From the NCBI RefSeq assembly GCF_021462225.1, contig NC_061804.1, positions 5,626,740-5,690,739 on the forward strand: DNA of 64,000 nt, given 5' to 3'. The notes beneath the pieces were generated by a model. That model had not been told where the DNA came from. It made no database searches and worked only from the letters and a program-made list of their open reading frames with translations. Below, piece after piece: positions 46,455 through 57,952 of this stretch. The stretch comes from Girardinichthys multiradiatus (Eukaryota; Chordata; Actinopteri; Cyprinodontiformes; Goodeidae). Each line of letters begins with the position of its first letter. The first letter of the stretch is position 1. The translations under genes were made by a program, and so were the position numbers.

Positions 46455-47285
46455 AAATTTCACATTTTGTCACATTACGACTACAAACCTTAAAGTATTT
46501 TATTAAGGTTTTTAAGTGACAGACCAACACAAAGTGGTGGATAATTGTGAAGTTGAAGGAATATTATTACTTGCTTTATAAATGTCTTGACAACAACAAA
46601 ATAACGTCAAAGACTTACATTTTTGCTTACTCTTGTTTGCAAAAAAGCTGAAGCTCAGTCAGATTGGATGGAAAATGTCTGTGACCATCAATTTTGTAGT
46701 CTTGTCACAGGTTCTTATTTGGATATAAGTCTGGACTGACTGGGATAATCTAACATGGACAGGCTTTGATTGAAGCTATTCCATTGTAGCTCCAGCTGTC
46801 TGTTCCCTTTCAGTTAAGGTAAATGGTCACGTCTTCATAGATATGCAGTTGTGCCATACTATTTCCACTTTGAGTTTATGGATGGAACAGAGCTCTGTAA
46901 GATGTTCAAAGCTTGCAATATTGCTTTATGAACTAACCCTGCTTTAAACAACTCCTCCCTGACCTGGCTACTGAGTTCCTTGGTCTTCAAGATGCTTTTT
47001 GCTCACTAATGTTCTCTAACAAACCTCTGAGGACTTCACAAAACAGCTGTATTTATACTGAGATTAAATTACACACATGTTTACTCTGTTTATTAATCAG
47101 GTGATTTCTAAAGGCAACTGATAGCACTGAATTTTTATTTAGGGGTTATAGAGTAAAGATGACTCCATGTGTACTGTTCCGACACCAGACTGTTCAGATT
47201 TTCATCTTTAAAACTTCGTAATTTCCCCTCTTCTTCACCAGTATGTGCTACTTTGTGTTGGTCTGTGACATAAAATCCTAATTTG
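46455..47285 (-). mobile_element. Tc1-like element with both ends, transposase internally deleted
   Basis: Left-end TTTCACATTTTGTCACATTA and GTGACAGACCAACACAAAGT (46516-46535) are mirrored at the right by ACTTTGTGTTGGTCTGTGAC (about 47250-47269), so both inverted ends survive. Inside, antisense of the transposase C-terminal side (46640-46800) is joined directly to the N-terminal side ('gttgtgccatactatttcca' at 46848, 'ctgctttaaacaactcctcc' at 46949), and the catalytic middle is gone. It is a deletion derivative of the family also seen at 5.0 and 40.8-42.0 kb. Confidence 0.75.
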
Positions 47286-47399
47286 ATGTTAAGGAAATAT
47301 CGTCTAGATGAACCAAAACCAGCAGAGACATTCAACAAAACTTAAGACTCTCTTCACCAGAAACTGGTAACTAGCACTTTACTGCTGGATTTGCCTTTG

Positions 47400-50110
47400 C
47401 AATCCAGATTATAAAAGAGAGAAATTGGTTCTGAGGCACTGTCAAAATATAAGTTAAACTCAGACAGATAGTATATTTGGAGATTTATTAAGGCCTGCTG
47501 GTGAACCAAGACAATGAAAAAAGGCCAAGAAGGGAAGTGTTTTTATAGTAATATCTATTTTATACATTAAAGAAACAAACAGTAAAACTGTAGTCTGAAT
47601 CAGTCTGAACTGAACACAGAAAAAGTTGACTTTTCAATAAAATGTATGTACCCATACTATACCTCGGAAAGAATCAATAAAAGCAGCGACTGTATTTTTT
47701 TTAACTATATAGTAACTGTAGACCAAAGGAAGAGCCAACAAGCACACTGACGACATTTTTAAGGGAAAATCCATAAACTTTTTAAGAAAAGTTGAGCGCA
47801 AATATGCCAGAGATGGTGAATGAGACCAGATATCTAGCATGGTGGTGGTGAGATAAACCAAAGATGGCTCACAAGCACAGAAAGTGTAATTATAAATAAA
47901 CAAAACAAATAAAAGATTGGATTATAAACACAATAAAACTGCACTTAAGGAAAACATGCAACTAAAACAAACAAAACATTTATAGAATATAATTTTTAGC
48001 CGGTCCGTTGTGGTGAAGAGAGAGCTGAGCCGAAAAGCGAAGCTCTCGATTTACCGGTCGGTCTACGTTCCTACCCTCACCTGTGGCCATGGACTTTGGG
48101 TCATGACCGAAAGAACGAGATCCCGGATACAAGCAGCTGAAATGAGCTTCCTCTATAGGGTGGCCGGGCACTCCCTTAGAGATAGGGTGAGGAGCTCGGC
48201 CATCCGGGAGGGGCTCGGAGTAGAGCCGCTGCTTCTCCACATCGAGAGGTGCCAGTTGAGGTGACTCGGGCATCTATACCGGATGCCTCCTGGACGCCTT
48301 CCTTGGGAGGTGTTCCAGGCACGTCCCACCGGGAGGAGGCCCAGGGGACGACCGAGGACACGCTGGAGGGACTATGTCTCTCGGCTGGCATGGGAACGCC
48401 TTGGGTTCCCCCTGGAGGAGCTGGAGGAGGTGTCTGGAGAGAGGGACATCTGGGCGTCTCTGCTGAGTCTGCTGCCCCCGCGACCCGGTCCCGGATAAAG
48501 CGGAAGACGACGAGTACGAGTACGAGTACGAGAATGTTTTGCCAAAATTTGACATGAAGACGGACTCTAACACTGTTTTTTATTTCTTGTTTTTGTTTAG
48601 AAAAAAGCTAGAAGCAATACACTAAGTCAACAATTAGGACTAGTTTTAGGGGGAAATTCACCAGCAAGAGGAATGTTAAATGAATGAACTACAGAAGTAA
48701 ATTTTAGCACATATATAACTGTATTAGGTATTGAGCACAGTAAGATTGGATTTTACATAGCTGACAAATACAGAAAGTCCTTTCTTTAATACATATCTTA
48801 TTTAGTGATTATTAGTGATGCTCCTGTCAGGCTGTTCCGGTCTGATACCAAATCCCAGTTTTCTTTGAGGTCTAACATGCCGATTCAAATGACCTATTGA
48901 CCCATTTTTCCTCACTACTAAAAGAAAGAAACTACCCTGGGTTCCTTAACAAATGTACACATAGTAGTTTTGAACAAAACAAATAAGGCAATTACGAGAT
49001 TTTCCCCATTTATGAATCAAAGCACAGGTTTCTCACCGTTATCTGGATTTCATAGACAACTAAAAATGCCTGGACTTCTTACAAAGAATATAAACTAAGA
49101 AAATAAGAAAAACCTGAGCCCACTTACAAGACAAGGCAAGGAAAAGAAAGCAATTCCTTCAAATCTGATACCACCAGCAGGAAGCAAACAAGTACATCTT
49201 TTCCAATAAACACCTGGCAAAAATGAACAAGGCCCAGTACACATATACACAAAAATTAGCCTGTTAAGGCAAAAAAAAAAGTGAATGAACTTTTAAGGAA
49301 ACATCTTCACTTCTAAACCATCAATAGCTAACTACCCATAGGTCTGGAACTGCTAAGTCTGAGATGGCTCACAAGCAAATCTGTTAAGTAAAGGAAAGGC
49401 CAAGAAATGCAGGAAGGTAAATCTGTTTCCAGAGAAGCAAAAACTGTTTCCCAAAAGAGAAATGGTAGATTTTTCAAGAGAAATTCAGAACCAATACAAC
49501 AGAAGGAAATGATTAACACAACGACACTGTTTAATTACAAATATATAGTAACTGCAAGAAAAGAAGCCAAAAGAAAACATTAGGAGCAGATGCTTGTAAG
49601 AAATATGTGGTAAAATATGAGACAGCTCACAAACACAGCAAAACCAGCTATTTTAGGTGATATCTGTGAACTAGCAAAGTGAGAGATTGTCTTTTAAAGA
49701 AAATTTACACTAGCAGCTGACGCATTCAATTAGACTGGATTTTAAGGAAACCCTGGAGCTAATAAGCCGATGAGGGCTCAAAAGCACGTCTTACAACTGT
49801 AAAAGGAAATAAGAGCCAATAAACACAGGAAGCCTGGATGGTTTTCTAAATAAAATCAAAACTGCAAACCAACACAGAAGAAGTGGATTTATTCAGGTAG
49901 ATCCAGCACCTATATACAAGAAAGAGCTAAATACACAGGTGGACTGGACATGTTCTGAAAAATGTATCCCCAAATTAAAAGCACAAAATGCATAAAGAAC
50001 AGCAAAGAAAAAGTCAAAATCTGAAGGAAAATTTTATATCGATATATTAGAAATGGCTCACAGACACAGAAAAAGGAGTCTTATCAAGAAATATCTAAAG
50101 CAGAAACACC
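47400..50110. repeat. Diffuse long-period tandem repeat, purine-rich
   Basis: The phrase GATGGCTCACAAGCACAGAAA (47863) recurs as GAGATGGCTCACAAGCAAAT (49360), GAGACAGCTCACAAACACAG (49620), GATGAGGGCTCAAAAGCACG (49768) and AAATGGCTCACAGACACAG (50048). Accessory phrases such as TATATAGTAACTG (47708, 49543), GGATTTTAAGGAAA (49737) and GGCCAAGAA recur too. After removing the Rex3 insertion, spacings approximate multiples of 130-140 bp. This suggests an ancient satellite-like array, estimated by eye. Confidence 0.45.
47999..48532 (+). mobile_element. Rex3-like LINE, 5'-truncated 3' fragment
   Basis: Sense reading from MVKRELSRKAKLSIYRSVYV through WVMTERTRSRIQAAEMSFLY, RDRVRSSAIREGLGVEPLLL, HIERCQLR, a TGA replacing the usual Trp codon (near 48262), LGHLYRMPPGRLPWEVF and LEELEEVSGERDIWASLLSL to the stop. 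It then runs to GGATAAAGCGGAAGACGACG and a GAGTAC tail (48513-48532). It is very similar to the corresponding part of the 22.7-kb copy but has a different tail. Its only obvious lesion is the internal stop, so it is young. The target duplication was not identified. Confidence 0.88.
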
Positions 50111-50349
50111 TAACAGAAAGACTGGAGAGCAGCACTCTGCGAGCGCTGCCGCCGCTGCAGACGCTGGCTGGTGCATAGTAAACAGGACGAAGCAGCGGCA
50201 GTAATGACTAATCAGACAGAGCTGGAGCGCACTTCGCAGCTCCACATATTCCAAGAGGAAACTAGTCCAGCAAAACCAAATCTGGTGAAGTAGAGTGGCA
50301 GTGAGGACAAGACGCCTTAAAAAAGCAACAGAGAAAGTCAAAGCCTTAC

Positions 50350-51260
50350 CTCTTGATCAGACCCAAAGGTTTGGGTAAGTTAGAAAACCATAGAGCTGCT
50401 TAAGCACCTCAGGAATCCCTCCACAAAGAAACTCCAAGGATCCAAAAATTTCTTCCGAGATAATTTCAATCTGGTTCAGAGACTTGAGTCCTGCAGAAAG
50501 GGAAGCATTTGGCTGATTTCCTTCAGCATCACAGGTGCCTCTGACATTCTTCTGCTTCCCTTCGGGGGACCAGGCAGCCTCAGACTGCAATGATGCTGGG
50601 GCAGCAAGCCCAATGACAGTTCCAGAAGTGATATTCCTGATCCTGTAGGGATCTGACCATCCTTTGAGGTGGGACGATGAAAAAGAGAAGAGGAAGATCC
50701 AGCGCACCAGAACTGTAAAGCTCTCTCCGTCGCTTAAATCCACCTAAATGAGCTGGAGCTTGGCAGGAGGCAGGCAGAGGGAAAGAGGTGCTGTTGCATC
50801 AACATCTCCCTCAGACTAGTTTTCCCTTCTTCAAAAGAGAAAAAAAGGGAATCAGTGCCAGCATCATCTCCTCCACTCCCGAAGCTCAAGTCTGCACAGG
50901 ACTGAGTGTGACGAGACGGAGAGAAAAGAGCGTGTGTGCATGCATGAGTGTGTGTGTGTAAGCAAACGGAGAGGCAGCAAACAGGCAGGAGGCTGCGAGC
51001 GCAAGTGGAGTCAGAGAGCGGTGTGAGAGGAGAGGATGCTAAGAGGAGGAGGAGGAAGGTTATGGAGAGAGAGAGTGAGAGCATGCACTGTCAGATACTA
51101 CATAAACAGCACCAAGGAGGTGGAGTTTTCCTTTCAGTAAGGAAGGTGGTGGGGAGGGGGGGCAGGATTTGAAGCCTCAAAGAGACGGACAGATGCACAT
51201 TTATGAGGAAGAGGCAGGAGGCGGAGGAGAGCGAAACAAAAAGTAACACCAATGAAAGGA
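50350..51260 (-). promoter_or_regulatory. Candidate promoter and 5' non-coding exon, unknown gene
   Basis: In minus orientation, a long CT-rich GC-balanced region (51250 to about 50900) leads to sequence without repeats that ends GATCAAGAG|GTAAGGC. This is a strong splice donor with GT at 50349-50348. The longest open frame (50743-50357, 128 codons, starting MDLSDGESFTVLVRWIFLF) stops just before the donor, so if this is an exon it would be 5' UTR or carry an upstream ORF rather than the main start. Another frame (51084-50734) begins with a hydrophobic run, probably from CT-rich sequence. Downstream coding exons are not visible within the window; they would lie beyond a very long intron. This is inference only. 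Confidence 0.35.
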
Positions 51261-51329
51261 GAGACTCAGAGAGAGCAAAAATGAAAAAGCTGTATGGAAA
51301 ACAATGAACACCTCATGATCCAAGAGCTT

Positions 51330-52080
51330 GTTAAACCATCTTCAGCAGCAGTAACTCTCAGATGAAGCTTTCTGTCTGATGTCTCACATTTTTTGTGGAG
51401 GATTTTGTCCCATTGTTTTCCAGCACTGAAGTTTTCAGACATTTATTTGTATTAGGGGTCCCACTACAGCATTTGAATCCAGTTAGTCTGGGCTTTGACT
51501 GGGACACTGTAACACATTAAGTCTTTTTCATCCATCATGTTGTAGATTGGCAGCTGTTTTTGGGGTCAGCTTCCTGCTAAAGGCCAAGTTGGGCCAAGCT
51601 TCTACTATAGGACAGATGGCTTTACAGTTGACTCTTAAAGGCAACACACATCTGCGGCGTATGGCATGCATCCAACTTCCATTATAAAAACAAAAAAAAC
51701 ACCAGCAGTGCCTGGTTAGCACTCAGTCTAGTAGTCTGTTTTTTCTTGATGTAATTCAGAGCAAACACTCCCAATGTGGATTCCCTTTTCAAATACTATG
51801 GAGAGGAGTTCATGGTTCACTTCGCAGTTCAATGGTTCACCTGTTTTGGAGCAAAATACCCATTGGTATCCCAAAAAAAATGCATGTTACAGTGACCAGC
51901 CCCTAGTTGTCCACACATTTTGTCCCATTTTCTCTCATGTTACCATGGGATAGACTGGTGACCTTCTCAGGTCATTCCTGTTGTAGTTCCATCTCTGCAT
52001 GGTTTTAACACACATATTCTTCAGTCCAGAAAACTGTGAAAACTGAGGACACTGAGGACCATTTCATCAAGTGCTTAAAG
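51330..52080 (-). mobile_element. Tc1-like transposon relic
   Basis: Plus-strand phrases are antisense of a Tc1 transposase C-terminal half: 'tcagcagcagtaactctcag' (51342), 'gtggaggattttgtcccatt' (51396), 'gtctgggctttgactgggac' (51487), 'tgttgtagattggcagctgt' (51538), 'tgggccaagcttctactata' (51590) and 'ggagttcatggttcact' (51806). This is the family found in sense at 13.3 kb. The middle has diverged and no ORF remains. Confidence 0.65.
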
Positions 52081-53541
52081 TAGTCCTTTTCTTTACAGCT
52101 GAGGAGCAACAGCTGGCACTTACCTCCTAAACCCTAGGGAAGCACCAAGGGTGTACTAAGTTAATCCCTCTTGATTTTCTTTTTTCTAGAACTGGATGTT
52201 AAATTTCTACTATGAGTTAACAATTTAACAAGTTTATGGTAAATTGACTGGAGCAGTAATTATCTGAATGATTGCCCCACTGAGGTTATTGGTGATGTCT
52301 TTCTACCTTGACATTGTGTTAACACAAACCTGTATGCACCAGAATTTCTGAAGAAGTCTGTTTGGTATAAATCACACCTACTACGGTTGCATTGATTAGT
52401 TTTTGGCTCACAGCAATCGTTAGTGGTTACATTGCAAGCTCCTTTAAAAGGAGCTGGGGATTTTTGAATTCTAAACATTTATAAAAATGGTTCATAAATC
52501 AGATTTTAGACCTTTCGACCTTCTTTACTTCTGTTCATCAGAACGGTTCTTATAAGAGGCAGTGTCTGGGCAGAGAAAAAAAAGGATGAAACAATTTAAA
52601 GATGTTCATTTGAGTGTGTTGTTTTGCTGTACTAATAGGCCACAGAGTCTGGTTTTGAAGTTGATACAAACTTTATTTCAATTACTTTGTTACAATGCTT
52701 AAAACATGCTAAATGTTTTCTCTGCTAGCTCTGCTATAGCCAACCAATAGTCAGTTGTGTATTACAACAGAGTTTGTTTCATTTGCTCTGTATTCATTAG
52801 ATGATGCGCTGTCAGCACTCGTATACACATTAATATTTGTATTAATTGTATTTAACGTAAGCCATTTTCCTTTGTTAGCTAAAACCGCGAAATGCTTGTG
52901 CTAGTGCCAGGAAGCTCAAATATTTTTATCTGGTTCGTTGCCATCCTGAAAGTGTCATTGACGCTATTTTAGTAGTCCATTACTGCATATGATGTCTACT
53001 TAAAACATTAAGAATCAATCGTTCAAAAAGGTTATTGATTCGGTAAATCATTCTTTGAAATATAATTTTATTAAAATAATGTTTTAATTACCCTTTTGAT
53101 TTGCATTGTGACTGGTTGTTTGAAAATATATCAATTGTTCCCTCATTAGATTGTAAACTAATTTGACCTCCTTTCTAAATTACTCAAAATAAACCTTGGT
53201 TTTCAAACATAAATATCCACATTGAATTGTCAAATCATTGCATAATTTTATTGGTTATGGTTTTCAAGCATTTTATTTGTTGCCTTTTTGCTTCATATAT
53301 TTCGTTTTCCTTATTCTTTATTTTAGTTTAATTGTTTCTAGAATAGTTAAGGAGTTGGTTCACTGAAATTTGTTTAACTTGGAGTTGATTTGTTTTGTTA
53401 ATACATTTTTAGAATTTGGAGATAAGGTGTTGTGAATTTTTACCATATGAGTTTGCTGTTTTGAGAATGCCAGTGCTAGAATCACTTTTTCATCTATAGT
53501 TCTAATACCACCGCCATATTGGGTTGGTATTCACAGGACAA
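52081..53541. other. Non-coding AT-rich DNA
   Basis: No gene, repeat end or ORF of interest. It runs up to the TA dinucleotide used by the Tc1 insertion. Confidence 0.45.
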
Positions 53542-53543
53542 TA

Positions 53544-53743
53544 CAGGTCCTTCTCAAAATATTAGCATATTGTGATGAAGTTCATTATTTTCCATAATGT
53601 CATGATGAAAATGTAACATTCATATATTTTAGATTCATTGCACACTAACTGAAATATTTCAAGTCTTTTATTGTCTTCATACAGATGATTTTGGCATACG
53701 GCTCATGAAAACCCAAAATTCCTATCTCACAAAATTAGCATAT
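53544..53743 (+). repeat. Left terminal inverted repeat of the Tc1 element
   Basis: CAGGTCCTTCTCAAAATATT through CTCACAAAATTAGCATAT. It pairs with 54954-55146 in inverse orientation, apart from a few substitutions and a short length difference near its inner third (TTGGCATACGG versus ACAG). Confidence 0.92.
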
Positions 53744-53871
53744 CATTAAAAGGGTCTCTAAACGAGCTATGAACCTAATCATCTGAATCAACGAGTTAAC
53801 TCTAAACACCTGCAAAAGATTCCTGAGGCCTTTAAAACTCCCAGCCTGGTTCATCACTCAAAACCCCAATC

Positions 53872-54876
53872 ATGGGTAAGACTGCCGACCTGACTGCTGT
53901 CCAGAAGGCCACTATTGACACCCTCAAGCAAGAGGGTAAGACACAGAAAGAAATTTCTGAACGAATAGGCTGTTCCCAGAGTGCTGTATCAAGGCGCCTC
54001 AGTGGGAAGTCTGTGGGAAGGAAAAGGTGTGGCAGAAAACGCTGCACAATGAGAAGAGGTGACCGGACCCTGAGGAAGATTGTGGAGAAGGGCCAATTCC
54101 AGACCTTGGGGGACCTGCGGAAGCAGTGGACTGAGTCTGGAGTAGAAACATCCAGAGCCACCGTACACAGGCGTGTGCAGGAGATGGGCTACAGGTGCCG
54201 CATTCCCCAGGTCGAGCCACTTTTGAACCAGAAACAGCGGCAGAAGCGCCTGACCTGGGCTACAGAGAAGCAACACTGGACTGTTGCTCAGTGGTCCAAA
54301 GTACTTTTTTCGGATGAAAGCAAATTCTGCATGTCATTCGGAAATCAAGGTGCCAGAGTCTGGAGGAAGACTGGGGAGAAGGAAATGCCAAAATGCCAGA
54401 AGTTCAGTGTCAAGAACCCACAGTCAGTTATGGTCTGGGGTGCCGTGTCAGCTGCTGGTGTTGGTCCACTGTGTTTTATCAAGGGCAGGGTCAATGCAGC
54501 TAGCTATCAGGAGATTTTGGAGCACTTCATGCTTCCATCTGCTGAAAAGCTTTATGGAGATGAAGATTTCATTTTTCAGCACGACCTGGCACCTGCTCAC
54601 AGTGCCAAAACCACTGCTAAATGGTTTACTGACCATGGTATCACTGTGCTCAATTGGCCTGCCAACTCTCCTGACCTGAACCCCATAGAGAATCTGTGGG
54701 ATATTGTGAAGAGAACGTTGAGAGACTCAAGACCCAACACTCTGGATGAGCTAAAGGCCGCTATCGAAGCATCCTGGGCCTCCATAAGACCTCAGCAGTG
54801 CCACAGGCTGATTGCCTCCATGCCACGCCGCATTGAAGCAGTCATTTCTGCAAAAGGATTCCCGACCAAGTATTGA
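53872..54876 (+). CDS. Tc1-like transposase, intact
   Basis: This 334-residue protein is the usual length for Tc1 transposases. Residues about 8-45 form the first helix-turn-helix (QKATIDTLKQEGKTQKEISE, then CSQSAVSRRLSG). A basic GRKR-type linker follows at about 49-57, and a second HTH-like region at about 65-110 (DLRKQWTESGVETSRATVHR). The catalytic triad is D148 (LFSDESKF), D238 (IFQHDLAPAHS) and E273 (SPDLNPIENLW), with 34 residues between D238 and E273. VMVWGAVS lies at about 187-193. It cuts and reinserts the element by binding its inverted repeats in the nucleus. The start ATG has no competing upstream in-frame ATG, and there are no frameshifts or stops. The Asn usual after the second Asp is Leu here (HDLAPAH). 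Confidence 0.95.
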   Translation: MGKTADLTAVQKATIDTLKQEGKTQKEISERIGCSQSAVSRRLSGKSVGRKRCGRKRCTMRRGDRTLRKIVEKGQFQTLGDLRKQWTESGVETSRATVHRRVQEMGYRCRIPQVEPLLNQKQRQKRLTWATEKQHWTVAQWSKVLFSDESKFCMSFGNQGARVWRKTGEKEMPKCQKFSVKNPQSVMVWGAVSAAGVGPLCFIKGRVNAASYQEILEHFMLPSAEKLYGDEDFIFQHDLAPAHSAKTTAKWFTDHGITVLNWPANSPDLNPIENLWDIVKRTLRDSRPNTLDELKAAIEASWASIRPQQCHRLIASMPRRIEAVISAKGFPTKY

Positions 54877-54953
54877 GTGCATAACTGTACATGATTATTT
54901 GAAGGTTGACGTTTTTTGTATTAAAAACACTTTTCTTTTATTGGTCGGATGAA

Positions 54954-55146
54954 ATATGCTAATTTTGTGAGATAGGAATTTTGGGTTTTCATGAGCTGTA
55001 ATCATCCGTATTAAGACAATAAAAGACCTGAAATATTTCAGTTAGTGTGCAATGAATCTAAAATATATGAATGTTAAATTTTCATCATGACATTATGGAA
55101 AATAATGAACTTTATCACAATATGCTAATATTTTGAGAAGGACCTG
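54954..55146 (-). repeat. Right terminal inverted repeat of the Tc1 element
   Basis: Reverse complement of the left repeat, ending ATATTTTGAGAAGGACCTG before the TA at 55147-55148. Confidence 0.92.
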
Positions 55147-55148
55147 TA

Positions 55149-55860
55149 TGTCAGAGTCTGGTTGTCTCCATGCCTGCTGCTTCCTTTTTCCACCTCTAGG
55201 GGCCGTGGAGCTGGAGGACCGAAGGTGTGAGAGGTGTTCTTCATTGACTCATCAGTGCAGAGCACTATATGAGGGCGGCTCACCTGCACTTCTGCGCCTG
55301 AGTGTTTTTGCCCTTCGTGGTAGTACTCCCTGGGCATATACCTTGTATCTTGTGATTGTTTTATGAGGATTTTTACTAACAGTCTGTTTACCTTGTCTTA
55401 GGCAACTCAGCCTTGCTCCTTGTTGGAGATCTCAAGAACACCTCTAATCACAGTCTGGACTCTGGATTCATTCCATGCAGCGGGCCGCCCTGCATACCTC
55501 TCTGTCTGGTTAAGCAAACCCTGTCCATCCTCCTACGGTTCCTCCTGGATCATCAAGAAGCCCCAACGGAATCAGCACTACCTCACTATCCCAGACTCGC
55601 AACCATCTTCCCCTTGGCGGATCGCCCCACCCGAATAGTAAGCCTAACCACAGAATTAGCAAGTCTGTATCCCGATCTGAACTCACCTTGTTGTTTTCCT
55701 TTCCAGTCAGACGGCCTTCCTGGAAACTTCGCTCCTTGTACATTTCACAAACTGTTAAACAATTCTTTAAATGTTTCTCTGTTTGAGTGTTCTCTGCATG
55801 TGGGTCAAATCAGCCTTAAAAATGATGACACAATACTTGACAGGCTGGAAATTGTTTAAA
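55149..55860. other. Unclassified repeat-like, C/T-rich sequence
   Basis: The texture (CT-rich plus strand, TCTCCATGCCTGCTGCTTCC near 55165, CAAACCCTGTCCATCCTCC near 55516) resembles non-autonomous repeats common in fish genomes, but no ends or target duplications were found. The 148-codon ORF at 55413-55859 has no recognisable domain. The intact Tc1 inserted at or beside its left edge. Confidence 0.35.
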
Positions 55861-57950
55861 TAAGTATTCAATTATTTAAGCATATTATTGCACAACACCA
55901 ACTAAAAGTACCAGTCATATTTTCCTGACTATGTGAGAACGTTTTGATGGAAAATGGAAGATCTGTAATTTGTTTAATCTGTCCATCCTTTAAAACTAAT
56001 ATGTTAACAGAAAACGTGGTTTATAGTGTTATAAAATGTATTTACAATTCAATCTAAGTCTACAGCAGAGGTCATGTTATGCCCATAGTGCCTCACTAAG
56101 TAGCAGGGAGAACCCCACAATGACCAAGGTCTGCATGAACAGCTTCCTGGAACAGGCTTACTTACACCAAAACAAGAACTAAAATGGAGGATGGCCATAT
56201 GCATTAAACTGTAAAAAAACAATCAGCAAAACATCATGATTATACAGAAAGTTTATCTATTTTTTGAAGACGGCTACAATCCAGGTTAAAATAATCTAAT
56301 TTTGTGTGAACTGTGTCTTTTTGTTAGCTTATTGGTATAAAGGATATTTCAAAAATATTTTGGCAAGCTTCAGACTAAAGAAACCAATCACTCATGTATA
56401 GTCATTGGAACTGCAACATTTTTAGTATTATTTGGTAGTATGTTTAGCATCATGAACGCAAGATGTTTGCTTTTACACTTCCAGATAAAATGTGAATGAA
56501 ACCTAAACTGTAAAAAAAATTCAATAGTTATTCATGCCACCAAAAACATTTTAACTACACTGTGCTCACATAAGAAATATGATTTAGAATTTAATCCGTT
56601 TGCTTTGCTTTGCAAAATAAGTCCTATATTCTTTGATAAGTCGCATAGGTCTAGATCTTAATTTGATCTCTATTAAGACTGTTGGTCATAATGGAGATCA
56701 AATTAAGATTGGAGATCAAATCAAATACATTTTTTCCAACTCTGGAACCCTAGACAGATGTCGGAAGTCATAATAACTAATGTGCGGTCTACAAAATAGT
56801 CAAAAGAAATAATTAAAGAAGACATTTACAAATAAATATTTAAAAACAGTGACTAGAAACGGGTCTCTACTAGTCTCATACTTATTTAAAGTCTAATCTA
56901 AAAACGGTTCATCTACTTAAACAATATATTTAATTCATTGTCTGCTTTTTATTTCCTACTTTTTCATCATATAAACACTGATTAGTTTCTTTTTTGCCAA
57001 TTAGATTGCAGATGCTAAGAAGTCTAAGAATGACCTGACTGCTAAAGGTTGTGGTTTCAGGATCTGGAAATAACAACAATACTTCATTCACACTTCATTA
57101 AATTTTACAAACGAAGAAACACAAAAAGATATATTTTTTACTTGAAATAATATTAAAATTATTTCATTAACATTTCTTTTTAATTGATTGCTGACCAGTT
57201 GTGACAACCTCAAATCTGGTCAATCATTTTTCTGATTAACTGGTCAAATTGGTTTATTTTTTATTTTTATTTTTTTGCAACGAAAAGACTGGATCTCCTC
57301 TCCACTTATTGAATGCCTTCCTCCACTGTGATGCACCACTCTTGTAGGTGATTATTAACAAATACAATTTCTGTTGGTTCAACATTTGGGCTATAACAAT
57401 TTCCAAGTGTGTATGTTATGGAGTTTTTTAATTAAATGTAATCATGCTCTGTAGGTGGCCATAGCTGAAGCCACTAGGGATTTACCCCAATTACTGTTCT
57501 ATAAAAGGGGTCTTGCTTTCTCTGGTATTTTCTTCCCCCCCACAAGGCTTTTCATTGTGACCTGGGTTTACAGGACTGACTGTTATGCATGTTCAGTTTA
57601 GGAAAAATATGGTGATGTAATACAAAAAGCAGTCAACTCCAATCAACATGACAGACCTCCAAAAACTTTTAGTCTGTTCATGCATATTTTTTTAATAATT
57701 CTGAGTATGTTGGACCTACAGCTATTCGGGATCTTTTTACCATTCGGATTGTGATAACAGGGTTTCTGCCCATAACAAAATATTGAACTTACCAGTTTTT
57801 ATGCAACTCACCTGACATTGCAAATTAAATTCGATGAAGTCAAGAAAACAGTCTTACAGATGTTTTTATCATTTTTTCTGATTTTAGGAAGACAAACAAG
57901 GTTGTTAAATGCATATCATTCCAGTATGGTAGTTGGATGTTTCTGTAGCA
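55861..57950. other. Non-coding AT-rich DNA
   Basis: No gene is recognised. It contains one notable hairpin (annotated separately) and many A/T runs. Confidence 0.4.
56655..56709. repeat. Inverted repeat with 21-bp arms
   Basis: ATCTTAATTTGATCTCTATT plus A (56655-56675) pairs with 56689-56709 with one mismatch over 21 bp; the outer 16 bp are perfect. A partial third copy (GGAGATCAAATCAAAT) follows at about 56711. Confidence 0.8.
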
Positions 57951-57952
57951 TT

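Larger units (their letters stand above)
53544..55146 (+). mobile_element. Complete Tc1/mariner (DD34E) transposon
   Basis: This 1,603-bp element starts CAGGTCCTTCTCAAAATATT and ends with the reverse complement. It is flanked by TA on both sides (53542-53543 and 55147-55148), the standard Tc1/mariner target duplication. Terminal inverted repeats are about 200 bp, with about five substitutions in the outer 150 bp. One intact transposase ORF lies between them. Having all parts intact makes this a recent insertion and possibly still mobile. Activity is inferred, not shown. Confidence 0.95.

Noticed and set aside
50734..51084. Signal-peptide-like minus ORF (MLSLSLSITFLLLLL start)
   Set aside because: The hydrophobic run comes from a CT-rich tract. 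The rest is low-complexity Ser/His/Cys with no domain, so it was not called as a secreted protein.
53832..54785. Minus-strand ORFs within the Tc1 transposase gene
   Set aside because: Antisense shadows of the intact 334-residue sense ORF, with no domain of their own.
55413..55859. 148-codon plus ORF right of the intact Tc1
   Set aside because: Lies in a repeat-like CT-rich block. No domain, and the composition matches that block and not a coding gene.
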